Counted from the stretch's first letter, positions 40,851 to 50,505 are shown. The stretch is DNA of 52,756 nt from Eubacteriales Family XIII. Incertae Sedis bacterium (GCA_031264295.1 JAISED010000024.1:1-52756), one strand, 5' to 3'. Numbers and translations: made by a program. The notes: generated from the sequence alone by a model not told the origin.

Positions 40851-42644
40851 TTATATCAACCTTTCAAGTTCGTTTACAAGACCCTCAAAAGTATCCATAG
40901 CCCTAAGCACCGGTTCCGGGCGGCTCATATCCACGCCCGCTATCTTCAAAAGCTCTATGGGATCGTCGCTCTCGCCTGTCTTTAAGAACGATATATAAGC
41001 CTCAGCCGCCGCTGTTCCATTTTCAAGGATCCCCTTGGAGATGGCCGAAGCCGCCGAGTATCCGGTTGCATATTTATACACATAAAACGCCCTGTAAAAA
41101 TGCGGTATCCTCGCCCATTCTATAGCAATATCTTCATCTATCGACATATTATCGCCGAAGTATTTGCGGTTCAGCATGTAGTAATCCTCAGAGAGCTTGT
41201 CGGCAGTCAGCGCCTCGCCCCTTTCCACGGCCTCGTGAGTGAGCTTTTCAAACTCCGCGAACATGGTCTGACGGAACAGGGTTGTTCTGAATTCCTCTAT
41301 ATGCATACCCAGGAGATACTTCTTCCGCTCCGGATCATCGGCTTCTGCAATCAGGCGCTGCATGAGCAATGACTCATTGACAGTGGAGGCGACCTCCGCC
41401 GTGAAGATGGAGTGACCTCCGTATACAAACGGCTGATTTCGCCTAGTATACCATGAATGCATGGAATGTCCCATCTCATGTACCAAGGTAAAGACATCCT
41501 TGAGCTTGTTTGAATAATTCATCAGGATATACGGATTGCTGTCATAACTCCCGAATGAATAAGCGCCGCTGGTCTTGCCTTCATTCTCATATACATCGAT
41601 CCAGCCTTTCTCAACACCGGCTGCGGCCGTATTTACATACTCTTCACCGAGCACGCTAAGCCCGCGCTTCATCATAGCCACAGCTTCATCATAGCTTACC
41701 GCATCCTGCTTTATGTCAAATAGCGGAGCATAAACATCGTACATATGAAGCTCGTCCAGCTTCATCACCCTCCGCCGCAGCTCAAGATAGCGGTGTAAAA
41801 CCCCCAGCCTGTCGTTCACTGCCTCTATAAGACTGTCGTATACCGAAACGGCAATATTATCTCCGGAGAGCGCCGCCTCAATGGATGAGGGGTATCTGCG
41901 GATTCGCGCCGACACAACGTCATTCTTTGTATTATAGCTATATGTGGCGGCAAGGGTATTGCGGATGGCCGCATAGGCGTCGTACATTTGGGTAAACGCG
42001 TCCTTCCTCACCCGCCTGTCCTTTGACTCCATAAATGCTATATAGTTCCCGTGTGTAAGCTCCATCTCATCCCCGGCCTCATCCGTGATCCCGCCGAACT
42101 TCATGTCGGCGTTATTGATCATGCCGAATATGTCGCCTGTAGCGGATGTCACCTCAGATAGCTGGGCGATCAGGTTTTCTTCCGGTCTCGACAACACATG
42201 CGCCTTCTCACGCAGCAGCGCCTTGATGTAATGTCCGTACTTTTTAAGCCCCGCTTCTTCACTTGTAAATACGGCGAGTTTCTCCTCGGGTATCTCTATG
42301 AATTCCGGAACGAAAAATGACAGCCCGGCTGACACCTTTGCCATAAGCGTCTGTATACGATCAAGCAGAGCCTGATAATGTGAATTCCTGTTGTCCTCGT
42401 CCTTCCTCATCCTAGCGTATACATAAAGCCTCTCTGTAATACGCCAAAGCTCATCCTTACGCTCAAGCGCTTCCAGCAGAACTCCGGCGCTCTCGCTCAG
42501 TCTTCCCGAGTAAGCCCCATACAACTCCAATATACGTCCTACCTCAATGAAATCCTTCTCCCAGGCGCCGTCATTCGGATAAAGTGATTCAAGCCTCCAC
42601 TTATACCGTTCGGATATCTCATCCCTTTTCTTGGTTTTTTTCAT
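40851..42644 (-). CDS. pepF: Oligoendopeptidase F (M3 family)
   Basis: A 597-residue cytosolic zinc metallopeptidase that degrades oligopeptides of about 7-17 residues. The zinc motif is FTLVHEMGHSMHSWY (near residue 385), with the third ligand Glu in IFTAEVASTVNESLLMQ. SYDSNPYILMNYSNKLKDVF precedes it as in other PepF proteins. The C-terminal FYVYKYATGYSAASAI and helical N-terminal half are typical. The gene is divergent from murI, with a 233-base region between. Confidence 0.94.
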   Translation of the reverse strand: MKKTKKRDEISERYKWRLESLYPNDGAWEKDFIEVGRILELYGAYSGRLSESAGVLLEALERKDELWRITERLYVYARMRKDEDNRNSHYQALLDRIQTLMAKVSAGLSFFVPEFIEIPEEKLAVFTSEEAGLKKYGHYIKALLREKAHVLSRPEENLIAQLSEVTSATGDIFGMINNADMKFGGITDEAGDEMELTHGNYIAFMESKDRRVRKDAFTQMYDAYAAIRNTLAATYSYNTKNDVVSARIRRYPSSIEAALSGDNIAVSVYDSLIEAVNDRLGVLHRYLELRRRVMKLDELHMYDVYAPLFDIKQDAVSYDEAVAMMKRGLSVLGEEYVNTAAAGVEKGWIDVYENEGKTSGAYSFGSYDSNPYILMNYSNKLKDVFTLVHEMGHSMHSWYTRRNQPFVYGGHSIFTAEVASTVNESLLMQRLIAEADDPERKKYLLGMHIEEFRTTLFRQTMFAEFEKLTHEAVERGEALTADKLSEDYYMLNRKYFGDNMSIDEDIAIEWARIPHFYRAFYVYKYATGYSAASAISKGILENGTAAAEAYISFLKTGESDDPIELLKIAGVDMSRPEPVLRAMDTFEGLVNELERLI

Positions 42645-42691
42645 ACTGCCTCCGTTTATTTCTTTGATCTCGTAAGCGCGCTCCGCTTTGA

Positions 42692-42710
42692 ACTCAGTTT
42701 GAAACTGAGT
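42692..42710. promoter_or_regulatory. 19-bp palindrome between pepF and murI
   Basis: ACTCAGTTTGAAACTGAGT is a perfect palindrome around a central G. It lies between divergent genes, upstream of the murI promoter, and is a candidate operator. It has no T-run, so a terminator is unlikely. Confidence 0.4.
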
Positions 42711-42775
42711 CTAGTATTATGCCCACGCTGCCCTGCTTCGCACCCAAGGGAACTCTTCAAGACGCGTCAATTCAC

Positions 42776-42804
42776 TTGACCAAATAATCGAATTGATTTA
42801 TAGT
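42776..42804 (+). promoter_or_regulatory. Promoter of murI
   Basis: TTGACC (42776-42781) and TATAGT (42799-42804) are spaced by 17 bases. The leader to ATG 42878 is about 65 bases. Confidence 0.6.
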
Positions 42805-42877
42805 ATTAGTATAGCACAAAAGCGGCTAATGTGTACTTATAATTTGCACGGGAATTTTGGATAAGAAAGGATATAAT

Positions 42878-43717
42878 ATGGATAACCGTCCCATCGGTTT
42901 TTTTGATTCGGGTCTCGGCGGACTTACCTGTATACCCTATATGATGAAGTCTCTGCCCGGTGAGCGCATCATTTATTTCGGCGATACCGCCAGAACTCCA
43001 TACGGCTCCAAGGCTGTTTCGACCATAAGGACATTCTCAATGGAGATCTCCGACTTTCTCGTCGAAAACGACGTCAAGATGATCGTCATCGCTTGCAATA
43101 CCGTCAGCGCTACCTGCCTTCACGATCTTCGCGAGAGGCACCCCGGCATACCTGTACTCGGTATCATAAGTCCCGCCTCTCATACTGTTTCCAGAACCTG
43201 CGATCCGGATAACCGCATAGGCATCATCGGTACGAGAGCCACTATAAAAAGCGATTCATACCGCCGCAAGATACTCAGTTACAACAAGCGGCTTGATATC
43301 GCTCAGACGGCGTGTCCGGCACTTGTACCTCTTATAGAGGAAGGCATTATACAGAATGAGATCATGGATCTCTCCATCAGATATTATCTCGATCAGTTCA
43401 TTGATTACAACAGAATCGACACCCTTGTGCTGGGCTGTACGCATTACCCTCTCATACGGAAGAATATAATGAGGCTTTACCCGGGCATCCGGATCATCGA
43501 CCCTTCTGAAGAGATATTGCAAAGTGTCAAAGACACGCTTGAGCGCGGCGATCTGTCCTCCGGCGCTTCATCAGGAGAACACAGGTTCTATGCGAGCGAC
43601 CTATCGGAAAATTTTGTGAGCATGATAAACCACATTTTCGAATATACCAGTTTCAATGTGGTTTTCAGCAATATAGACCTTGATCAGCGGAAAGGCGGTA
43701 TAAACGATGGATATTGA
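42878..43717 (+). CDS. murI: Glutamate racemase
   Basis: A 279-residue MurI that makes D-glutamate for peptidoglycan. The two catalytic cysteines are in VIACNTVSATCLHDL (near residue 74) and LGCTHYPLI (near 188). The N-terminal IGFFDSGLGGLTC and YFGDTARTPYG are standard. ATG 42878 follows AAAGGA at 6 bases and is preferred over TTG 42857. The 3' end overlaps the next gene by 11 bases, so the two are probably co-translated. Confidence 0.95.
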   Translation: MDNRPIGFFDSGLGGLTCIPYMMKSLPGERIIYFGDTARTPYGSKAVSTIRTFSMEISDFLVENDVKMIVIACNTVSATCLHDLRERHPGIPVLGIISPASHTVSRTCDPDNRIGIIGTRATIKSDSYRRKILSYNKRLDIAQTACPALVPLIEEGIIQNEIMDLSIRYYLDQFIDYNRIDTLVLGCTHYPLIRKNIMRLYPGIRIIDPSEEILQSVKDTLERGDLSSGASSGEHRFYASDLSENFVSMINHIFEYTSFNVVFSNIDLDQRKGGINDGY

Positions 43718-44228
43718 CGGGCTTTTGGAGCTTTTAGACATTGAGTCCCCCGAAGACTTTGCTTTTTTTGAATATTTTGCGGAACTGACGGAAAGCCGTG
43801 AGGATATCCCCTTCGAAACCCTCTACCAGTTCTTCTCCCGCGTCGAACCCGATGTTCTCGACGAACTGACCCGCGGCTATTTCGAGGAATTGCTCGATAA
43901 TATCCCCGAAGATCAGATCGAGTTTTACACCCTCATGGACGCGGTGGGCATAAATCTTGCCGGACTTGCTCAGAATCTGAATCAGGGACTCAACCTCACA
44001 TATTATACCGAGGAATTTTTCAAATTCCGCATTTGGTATCTCTTTGACAGCAAAACCGTCTGCCGCGACAACTCCGACGGAACCGAGACGCAAACATCGG
44101 TAGCGGACGCTATAGTCATGTACAGACTCGAAAAACTCGGTGAACGCGCCTACAGCTATGATTTCTCCGCTTGCACCGACTATCCGCTTGAGGAATATGC
44201 CGTTCCGGTTGTGTATGATACTGAATAG
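43707..44228 (+). CDS. Acidic protein of unknown function coupled to murI
   Basis: A 173-residue, strongly acidic, soluble protein. The N-terminal two thirds are rich in Glu, Asp, Leu and Phe (DGLLELLDIESPEDFAFFEY, then FEELLDNIPEDQIEFYTLMD) and look helical. The C-terminus contains NSDGTETQTSVADAIVMYRL. There is no signal peptide or membrane helix, and I recognise no motif. It starts inside murI (11-base overlap), so it is translated with the racemase. It could be a partner or regulator, but nothing proves this. A terminator follows. Confidence 0.7.
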   Translation: MDIDGLLELLDIESPEDFAFFEYFAELTESREDIPFETLYQFFSRVEPDVLDELTRGYFEELLDNIPEDQIEFYTLMDAVGINLAGLAQNLNQGLNLTYYTEEFFKFRIWYLFDSKTVCRDNSDGTETQTSVADAIVMYRLEKLGERAYSYDFSACTDYPLEEYAVPVVYDTE

Positions 44229-44283
44229 CAGCCGGCGCGCCGCCATAGAGGTCTCCGGGCACGATAACGACTACGACTACCGA

Positions 44284-44324
44284 CGACTACCGATGCTGAA
44301 CTCAGTATCAGTAGTCGTATTTTT
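44284..44324 (+). terminator. Terminator of the murI operon
   Basis: CGACTACCGATGCTGA and TCAGTATCAGTAGTCG pair through about 15 bases with one mismatch and one G-U. TATTTTTA follows directly. Confidence 0.65.
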
Positions 44325-44327
44325 ATG

Positions 44328-44369
44328 AAACGGAGCCGACCGAAAGATAACTTTCGGCCGGCTCCGTTT
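44328..44369 (-). terminator. Terminator of the esterase-GH3 gene
   Basis: AAACGGAGCCG..CGAAAG and CTTTCGG..CGGCTCCGTTT form a 19-bp stem around ATAA. On the minus strand the single odd pair is a G-U, and TTTCATAAAAA follows. It therefore serves mainly the leftward gene. Confidence 0.7.
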
Positions 44370-44448
44370 ATAAAGAGGAATTCTTGCTATGGTTCAACGC
44401 GGCTCTTGCTGCGCCACGAACATAGTATCGGGGCTTCCATTCGCCCCT

Positions 44449-47400
44449 TTATGGCGTTACCACAACTACCGCGCTGGCGGACAAATTACTCCCGTCAGTT
44501 GTTACTACTCGCAGGAGCGCCGTTCCAGACCGCTTTAAGGTGATCAGACCGCTGTCGTTAACCGTGAATATCCCAGGATTGCTGGATTCATACCTGAGTG
44601 TGCCGGCATCAGCGTCAGTAGTAACATTCGCCTGCACTGTCTTGTTTTTCAGTGAAGCGGACACACGCACCGCATTTAGCTTCAATTCATTCGCCGGCGT
44701 CGGGGTCTTATACACAAAGGTATCGGAAACGCCGCGGCTGTTAAGTTCGGTTGTAGCCGATGAGTCGCCGACAGTCAATGTAAAGACCGTGCCTGGCGCG
44801 ACAGTCCAGAGAGCGTCGATATCAGTCGCGTAGACTATTGGGCTGTCAAGATCGTTGTCGGGGTTGCCGTCATTGAAATACTGAAGGTCGCGTTTACCTA
44901 TGGTCAAGCTGACGACTTCGGACTCACCCGGCTGCAGGAGCTTTGTCTTGGCGTAGGCCTTCAGCTCGCGCACAGGGCGGCCTTCCGCCTGATAGCTGTC
45001 AGCTCCGAGGTAGAGCTGAACCACCTCTTGACCCGCAACGGCGCCGGTATTCTTGACCGTAACCGAGGCGGTCAAGGTTTCGCTGTCCGAACTTGTCGTA
45101 AATATCTTCTTGTTTAAGCTCAGATTGCTGAAGCTGAACGTCGTGTAAGAAAGTCCGTAGCCGAATGGGTAAGCCACGCGATCCTCCTTGCCGAATGTCG
45201 TAAAGTAGCGGTAGCCTACGTAGACGCCTTCGTCGTAGTATTCCGGATCGGACGACCACGTATTGCCCGCATGAGCCGCTTTGGCCATCGCTATGGACGG
45301 GCTGTCGTTGTATTCAAGCGGGAAGGACTGGGCGAGCTTGCCGGACGGGTTAACATCGCCCGTCAGTATGTCCAGAAGCGCGTTGCCTCCTTCGGTGCCG
45401 GGCAACCATGTTACAAGAACCGCATCCGCGCTAGCCTTGAACGCCTGAACGTTTATCGAAGCCCCGCAGTTGATCAGCACGATGACCGGTTTGCCAACCG
45501 CGTGGAAAGCAGCTACAAGTGCGTTATAGCTTGCGGTCTCATATGCATACATGTCAAACGAGGCCTGCGTATTATCCGCGCCTTCTGACGACGGACGCGA
45601 TATGACATACACGCCGTAATCCGAGGCAGCGGCCAGTTCCGCCGCTTTAGCGGACGTTATAGCCACGCCGGGCGTCACTACATCATCAACTACCGTGTAA
45701 CCGGCGTTCTCGAAACCTGCCTTAAAGTCTACGGTATAACCGGGAGCGAATGTGACGTTGGCACTGCCTCCGCCTTCGACGATCATGTCGCCGTATGACG
45801 ACCCGCCGCCTATGCTCATTCCGCCGCCTTCAAATAACGAAGTATTGACGATCGCAACCTTCTTGGCCGCAGCCAGAGGAAGCGTATTCGCCTCGTTTTT
45901 AAGCAGCACCATAGCCTCCGCCGCCGTCTCACGGTTTACAGTCACGGAATCCTTGTACACCTGAGACGACTTGTCCGCGAATCCGCTGGACAAGGCTGCG
46001 ACGTCGGCTGACGTCAATGTCGCGAAGTCGCCTTTAAACGTATGCGTCTTGACGATGCCCTTAAGAATATTGGTGACGTTGCGATCGATCAGAGCAACTT
46101 TTTCGTCATATGTCAGCTCGGTCGAGTTATCGTTCACCCATGCCGTGATGCCCGCTGTCGCAAACGAGGGTTCCGCCAAGTCGTTCTGGGAGATCACCCA
46201 ACTCTCGGCGGGATCATGAGCGCCGCCCCAGTCGGTCATTACAAATCCTGTAAATCCGAAGTCGTCGCGGAGCACCTTTGTAAGGAGCCATGTATTGGCT
46301 GAGGCGTAAATGCCGTTAGGTCTATTATATGAACTCATCACAGACCACGGATCTCCTATGTCGACAGCCAGTTCGAAGCCGCGCAGATAGATCTCGCGCA
46401 AGGCGCGCTCCGAAATATATTGTACGCCGCCGCTGCGATACTGTTCCTGATTATTCGCGGCGTAGTGCTTCAACGTCGCGCCGACGCCTCGTTCCTGAAG
46501 AGCCTGTGTGTAATAGCCCGCAGTTATTCCGGATACATAGGGATCTTCGGAATAATACTCAAAGTCGCGGCCGCCCAGGGGGTTGCGCTGGATATTCAGA
46601 GCCGGTCCGAGCATGTAGTCAGCGCCGTAAGCGGTGGCTTCAGCACCTACACGATCGGCTATCGCCTTTGCGGCCTCAATGTTCCACGTAGCCGCTATGC
46701 CGGTCGGATTCGTCCAAACCGTCGCGTTGGAACCCATGCGTACGCCGGTCGGACCATCCGACAAGCCTATACCGGGGATTCCATATGCAGGCAGAGGAAG
46801 CGTCGCCCCGGCTACGCCGGTGTTCGCGAGTCCTGCTACAGCCGTACCGACGCCGCTCAGTATGTCGATCTTGTCGGCGAGATACATCTCGGAAACGACC
46901 TGCGGGACATTAGTCGCGCTTAGCTTGACAAGGCCTGCTTTGCTTGTGTACCAGTACAGAGCCGTCAAGGGATATACGCTGCCTTCTATCTCCACATCAG
47001 CGTAAACTTGAATAACCGTCGCTTTATCAACGCCGGGATCGGGAATCGCGATGCCTGTTCCGAGTATGTACGCGCCGTCGTTAACCGCCGCCGTTATCGT
47101 GACAGCTGTATCCGCAAGCCGCCCGTTGCTCGCGTCACGCGTTTCCACTTTATAGAAAGCGCCTCTAAGATCGTCGTTATAGTTTACATCATTAAGGATT
47201 GCGCTTACGCTCAACGGATAGTCTTCCGCCGGGTTAAGCCCCGAATCCTTTGACGCTGTCAACGCAAGCGTACTGGCGAGTACGCCGACGACTGCGCTGT
47301 ATTCATTCTTCGACACGTCATAAGCTACGACTTTGACGTAGCACGTCGAAGGTATGGGGATCGACGGCGCCATCACAAAACCAAAGGTGCCCCAGGTCAT

Positions 47401-49221
47401 CACAGTAGCCTGAACAAAAGGACTGGCGGATGTAGGATCGCTTCCGTCGGTTGTGTAATAGAATCTATAGTTGTCAGCACTGGCTTGATCGCTGATAAGT
47501 CCCGCCGGTCCTCCGAATCCCGCTACATATGGAGCGCCGATCGAAACTGTATATCCTGCGGGGCCTCCAAATCCGCCGCCCATGCCGAATGAAAGCTCAG
47601 GCGCGGGAACGCCTCCGACGCGTACAGCCGCAGCTTTGGCTTGGTTCTTTATGGATTCCACACTGTTAACTACAGACGTTACCAAGTATGTGTGATCGCC
47701 GTCCGTCACCGAAGAAATCCCAAATGTCGTAACGTCGCCCGCTACACTGCCGCGGGATTCATAGGTAGTGTTAAAAAGGCCATACGCGCCGGAACCCGGA
47801 AACATCTCAGTTTGTATGCCTTCATAAATATTATAGCCTGTCGCTCCGCTAATACTTGACCAAGACAAGCTAACAGCGGCGCCGTTTGCATTAGCAGTGA
47901 CGACCGGAGAGGCAGCCTGTGCGGTCGCCGCGTCGTCGTCATAGTCGCCGTCCACGCCGAACAGCCATTCCATTACATCGCCTTCGTTACGGAGTACATG
48001 CACCCAAGACCAATGACCTTGATAATCGTTGCCGTCAATCAGGTTGTTCTCGTATTCGGTGTAGTGAAGATCCGTAGCGCCCGCATCGATCAGACGGTTA
48101 ACGCCTTCGCGCACCGAGTCGGGATTCACCGTTCCGTCGTTAGTCGCCTGGAACACCCAGATCGGAATGTCCTTAATCAAAGCCGCTTCCGCAGCCGTCG
48201 GCGTATACGCCGGGCATATCGGGAAGGCGCCCGCAAACTGCACGGCGCCGGCGGCGGACTTCGAATATATTATCTGAGCATAGGTTTGACCGCCGCCCAT
48301 CGAACATCCGGCGACATATATATTGCCTGCGTCGATCAAAGGATTTGCGGCGATGATCTCTTTAAGCATCGCGTCGATCTTCGCGCAATCTTCCCGAGCG
48401 CTCGCCCAGTCCCAGCTGCTGTATGCCTGCGGCGCTACTACAAAAGCGTCAAGCGCAGGATTATCCGCTGCGGCCTCTACCCAACCGACGCCGCCTTTGT
48501 TGGCCAGTATCTGCGTTTCACCGTTATAACCGGCAGCCGTACCGTTGCCGCCCTCGCCCATACCATGAAGCCACAGTACAAGCGGCAATTTACCTTCGCT
48601 GGTTGTTTCGGGTTCATAGAACTGATACTTAAGGCCGTTTGCGGCTGTCTTTGATTCAAACCCGGCGTTGTTGGTCGGGATAATGCTGCTCACGGTGTTG
48701 AGCGACCAATCTGATGACGCGCTGCCGCCGCTGACTGTGACAGCTGCGCTTTGAGCCACGCTGAAGCCGTCCAGCACAACCGTGTTGCGTGCGTTCATGA
48801 TGTCGGTCAATGGACCGTATACCAACATGCCGTTGCCTTTATTATATCCATAGTCAAGTTCCAGAATTATATACCGCCCATTCACTCCGGCGCCGCCAAT
48901 CTCAGCCGACGTCGATGCGTAAGCCTTTATGACAGTCAACGGGGTCGTTGTCGGCTGCCCCATGAAATCGGTAGAACCGACACTGACAGAAAACTTACCG
49001 GTTGTGACGCTGTCAGTGCTTACGACAGCGCCCTCGCCGAAATCAAGAGCCACGCCGATCGCGTCGTACCCGTAGTCCGTCACTTCCCCAAATAGTTGAA
49101 ACGTCCCCGCGCCATCATCTGCGGCGAAGACTGAAAATCCGGACAGACCGGACAGAACCGAAACACACATGAGCACGCTCAACATCGAAGCAGTTACACG
49201 CGCCCTTAGCCTTTTCCTCAT
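44449..49221 (-). CDS. Secreted multidomain esterase-GH3 glycosidase fusion
   Basis: A 1590-residue exported enzyme. ATG 49221 has GGAGG at 8 bases and a signal peptide ending near FAADDG. Domain order is: an Ig-like N-terminal domain (35-165); an alpha/beta-hydrolase esterase (190-420) with oxyanion strand LPLVLWLHGMGEGG, Ser307 in YVAGCSMGGGQ, Asp near 362 and His near 403-408; an Fn3-like domain (440-535); a chitobiase C-terminal-like domain (540-650, YYTTDGSDPT); a beta-rich domain (650-770); GH3 N-terminal barrel (775-1100) with LKHYAANNQE and nucleophile Asp997 in GFVMTDWGG; GH3 C-terminal domain with probable acid/base Glu in SRPSSEGADN; an Fn3-like GH3 tail (EVVQLYLGADS); and a BIG2-like C-terminus. 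It should de-esterify and hydrolyse beta-glucosides or xylosides outside the cell. No SLH, sortase or dockerin anchor is seen. Confidence 0.9.
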   Translation of the reverse strand: MRKRLRARVTASMLSVLMCVSVLSGLSGFSVFAADDGAGTFQLFGEVTDYGYDAIGVALDFGEGAVVSTDSVTTGKFSVSVGSTDFMGQPTTTPLTVIKAYASTSAEIGGAGVNGRYIILELDYGYNKGNGMLVYGPLTDIMNARNTVVLDGFSVAQSAAVTVSGGSASSDWSLNTVSSIIPTNNAGFESKTAANGLKYQFYEPETTSEGKLPLVLWLHGMGEGGNGTAAGYNGETQILANKGGVGWVEAAADNPALDAFVVAPQAYSSWDWASAREDCAKIDAMLKEIIAANPLIDAGNIYVAGCSMGGGQTYAQIIYSKSAAGAVQFAGAFPICPAYTPTAAEAALIKDIPIWVFQATNDGTVNPDSVREGVNRLIDAGATDLHYTEYENNLIDGNDYQGHWSWVHVLRNEGDVMEWLFGVDGDYDDDAATAQAASPVVTANANGAAVSLSWSSISGATGYNIYEGIQTEMFPGSGAYGLFNTTYESRGSVAGDVTTFGISSVTDGDHTYLVTSVVNSVESIKNQAKAAAVRVGGVPAPELSFGMGGGFGGPAGYTVSIGAPYVAGFGGPAGLISDQASADNYRFYYTTDGSDPTSASPFVQATVMTWGTFGFVMAPSIPIPSTCYVKVVAYDVSKNEYSAVVGVLASTLALTASKDSGLNPAEDYPLSVSAILNDVNYNDDLRGAFYKVETRDASNGRLADTAVTITAAVNDGAYILGTGIAIPDPGVDKATVIQVYADVEIEGSVYPLTALYWYTSKAGLVKLSATNVPQVVSEMYLADKIDILSGVGTAVAGLANTGVAGATLPLPAYGIPGIGLSDGPTGVRMGSNATVWTNPTGIAATWNIEAAKAIADRVGAEATAYGADYMLGPALNIQRNPLGGRDFEYYSEDPYVSGITAGYYTQALQERGVGATLKHYAANNQEQYRSGGVQYISERALREIYLRGFELAVDIGDPWSVMSSYNRPNGIYASANTWLLTKVLRDDFGFTGFVMTDWGGAHDPAESWVISQNDLAEPSFATAGITAWVNDNSTELTYDEKVALIDRNVTNILKGIVKTHTFKGDFATLTSADVAALSSGFADKSSQVYKDSVTVNRETAAEAMVLLKNEANTLPLAAAKKVAIVNTSLFEGGGMSIGGGSSYGDMIVEGGGSANVTFAPGYTVDFKAGFENAGYTVVDDVVTPGVAITSAKAAELAAASDYGVYVISRPSSEGADNTQASFDMYAYETASYNALVAAFHAVGKPVIVLINCGASINVQAFKASADAVLVTWLPGTEGGNALLDILTGDVNPSGKLAQSFPLEYNDSPSIAMAKAAHAGNTWSSDPEYYDEGVYVGYRYFTTFGKEDRVAYPFGYGLSYTTFSFSNLSLNKKIFTTSSDSETLTASVTVKNTGAVAGQEVVQLYLGADSYQAEGRPVRELKAYAKTKLLQPGESEVVSLTIGKRDLQYFNDGNPDNDLDSPIVYATDIDALWTVAPGTVFTLTVGDSSATTELNSRGVSDTFVYKTPTPANELKLNAVRVSASLKNKTVQANVTTDADAGTLRYESSNPGIFTVNDSGLITLKRSGTALLRVVTTDGSNLSASAVVVVTP

Positions 49222-49345
49222 ACAATATTCCTCCATTTCCTTTCGGGCGATTCCATCTAAAATCACCCGATTTCGGCGCTTCATGCGCCGCGTTCAGTAA
49301 AGGTATCCGATACAAGTTCGTTGATAAATGGTAATGCAAAGGACG
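49222..49345. other. Spacer between the GH3 fusion and the RpiR gene
   Basis: This holds the ribosome site of the GH3 gene (GGAGG near 49230) and an AT-rich stretch. I see no clear -35/-10 pair for the 4.8-kb gene, and no other gene. With the 49346-49390 terminator and its flank, the gap to the next stop codon is about 270 bases. Confidence 0.35.
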
Positions 49346-49390
49346 CTTCTAAAAAATCGGCTGTGTGCCCTTCAGCCTGCTTTTTAGAAG
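49346..49390 (-). terminator. Terminator of the RpiR regulator gene
   Basis: The arms CTTCTAAAAA and TTTTTAGAAG enclose a GGCTG/CAGCC stem. On the minus strand GATTTTTTAG follows the inner stem. It lies about 100 bases after the stop and separates the regulator from the GH3 gene. Confidence 0.6.
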
Positions 49391-49488
49391 TTGTCTAAAG
49401 TATATCATGGAATATGTTAACTTGCCTGTCATATTTGCTTAATTATGGGTTCAAGTTTTCATATAAGCGTATCAAGATATGATACGTG

Positions 49489-50271
49489 TCATTGTGACGC
49501 GGAGGTATAGCGGACGACCAGACTTTCTATAATAAATGAGAACAAATAATCAGGCGGGGTGTTCATTACGTCAAAGCTCAGATTAAAATCAGCGCTTTCG
49601 GATATCGGCAGGTTTCTATCATCGACGCAAATAGCGGTTGACGCTCCCCTTGCTCTTATAGGATCCAAAAGCTCGCCGAACATCGTATTTATATGCCACG
49701 CCGAACCGCATAGCAGTACCGTGCTTTTTGCGCCTGCCTTTTCCAGATACTTGCGCTGCTCCGCAAAGAATAACGGTGCGCTTACAAACATGCCGGATGT
49801 GCTGAGCGTCGCTTGCAATAACAGCAGAGAAGACAGTTGAACGCTGGAACAAATCAACAACTCGTCAGTATCATTTCGAAGATGTTCTACAAATCGATCT
49901 ATCTCCGAAAAACCAAATGTATTGACCAGACTATTGATCGAGTCTATAATGGCGCCGGACATGATTTCAGGGTATGCGTGCAGAACGCCCTCAGAGCGAA
50001 AATGTAAATTTGTCTGCGATTTGTATATAAAAGTGAATTCCCGATACGATGTGAAAATTTGATTCTTCATATGTTGAAATGAGCTATATCCAAGTCCCTT
50101 CCAGAATCTCTTGACGGAAGGCTCCGACGTATTAGATAACATGCTCAAATCCGATACATGAAAGTCAAGCAGATTATCGACATTATCTAAGATAGCTTTA
50201 CTAATGCTGCGCTCCACGCTATTTACGGGGCAGCTATTATAAAAAGAAAGAAACGCAAAATAACCCATCAT
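49489..50271 (-). CDS. RpiR/MurR-family transcriptional regulator
   Basis: A 260-residue regulator. The N-terminal RpiR helix-turn-helix contains SKAILDNVDNLLDFHVSDLS and SNTSEPSVKRFWKGLGYSSF (about residues 22-70). The C-terminal SIS-like sugar-phosphate-binding part has TDELLICSSVQLSSLLLLQA and ARGASTAICVDDRNLPISES, somewhat diverged from the family. Such regulators sense a sugar phosphate and usually repress nearby catabolic genes. GAGGTG lies 8 bases before ATG 50271. It is divergent from the lyxose isomerase and upstream of the GH3 fusion, with a palindromic operator at its own promoter. Confidence 0.85.
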   Translation of the reverse strand: MMGYFAFLSFYNSCPVNSVERSISKAILDNVDNLLDFHVSDLSMLSNTSEPSVKRFWKGLGYSSFQHMKNQIFTSYREFTFIYKSQTNLHFRSEGVLHAYPEIMSGAIIDSINSLVNTFGFSEIDRFVEHLRNDTDELLICSSVQLSSLLLLQATLSTSGMFVSAPLFFAEQRKYLEKAGAKSTVLLCGSAWHINTMFGELLDPIRARGASTAICVDDRNLPISESADFNLSFDVMNTPPDYLFSFIIESLVVRYTSASQ

Positions 50272-50322
50272 AATAACATCACCTCTTGTTGGAGACTTTT
50301 ATTTTGACAACGCGCTCGGATT

Positions 50323-50368
50323 TCATTTATTCCGCTATTTATTCCGCTTGTGTTAGCGGAATAAATGA
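50323..50368. promoter_or_regulatory. Palindromic operator with 15-bp arms at the RpiR promoter
   Basis: TCATTTATTCCGCTA (50323-50337) and TAGCGGAATAAATGA (50354-50368) are perfect inverted repeats, 16 bases apart. The spacer holds a third, direct half-site TTTATTCCGCT (50338-50348). The array starts right after the -10 box of the regulator, so a bound protein would block its transcription. Confidence 0.7.
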
Positions 50369-50369
50369 T

Positions 50370-50399
50370 AGTATTTTAATGCGGATTAGTATGACAAAA
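50370..50399 (-). promoter_or_regulatory. Promoter of the RpiR regulator gene
   Basis: On the minus strand TTGTCA (50399-50394) and TACTAT (50375-50370) are spaced by 18 bases. The operator covers the transcription start. Confidence 0.5.
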
Positions 50400-50505
50400 T
50401 TATATCAGATAGGCAGATCAATTACAAAATAATTCTTTAAAATAAAGGAATTTGAAATAAAGGAATTACTCTATGTTCCATGTCAATCACATTCGATTAA
50501 TTTGA

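Noticed and set aside
47998-48654. 218-codon plus-strand open frame
   Set aside because: It is antisense to the esterase domain of the GH3 fusion, Arg-rich and without a ribosome site.
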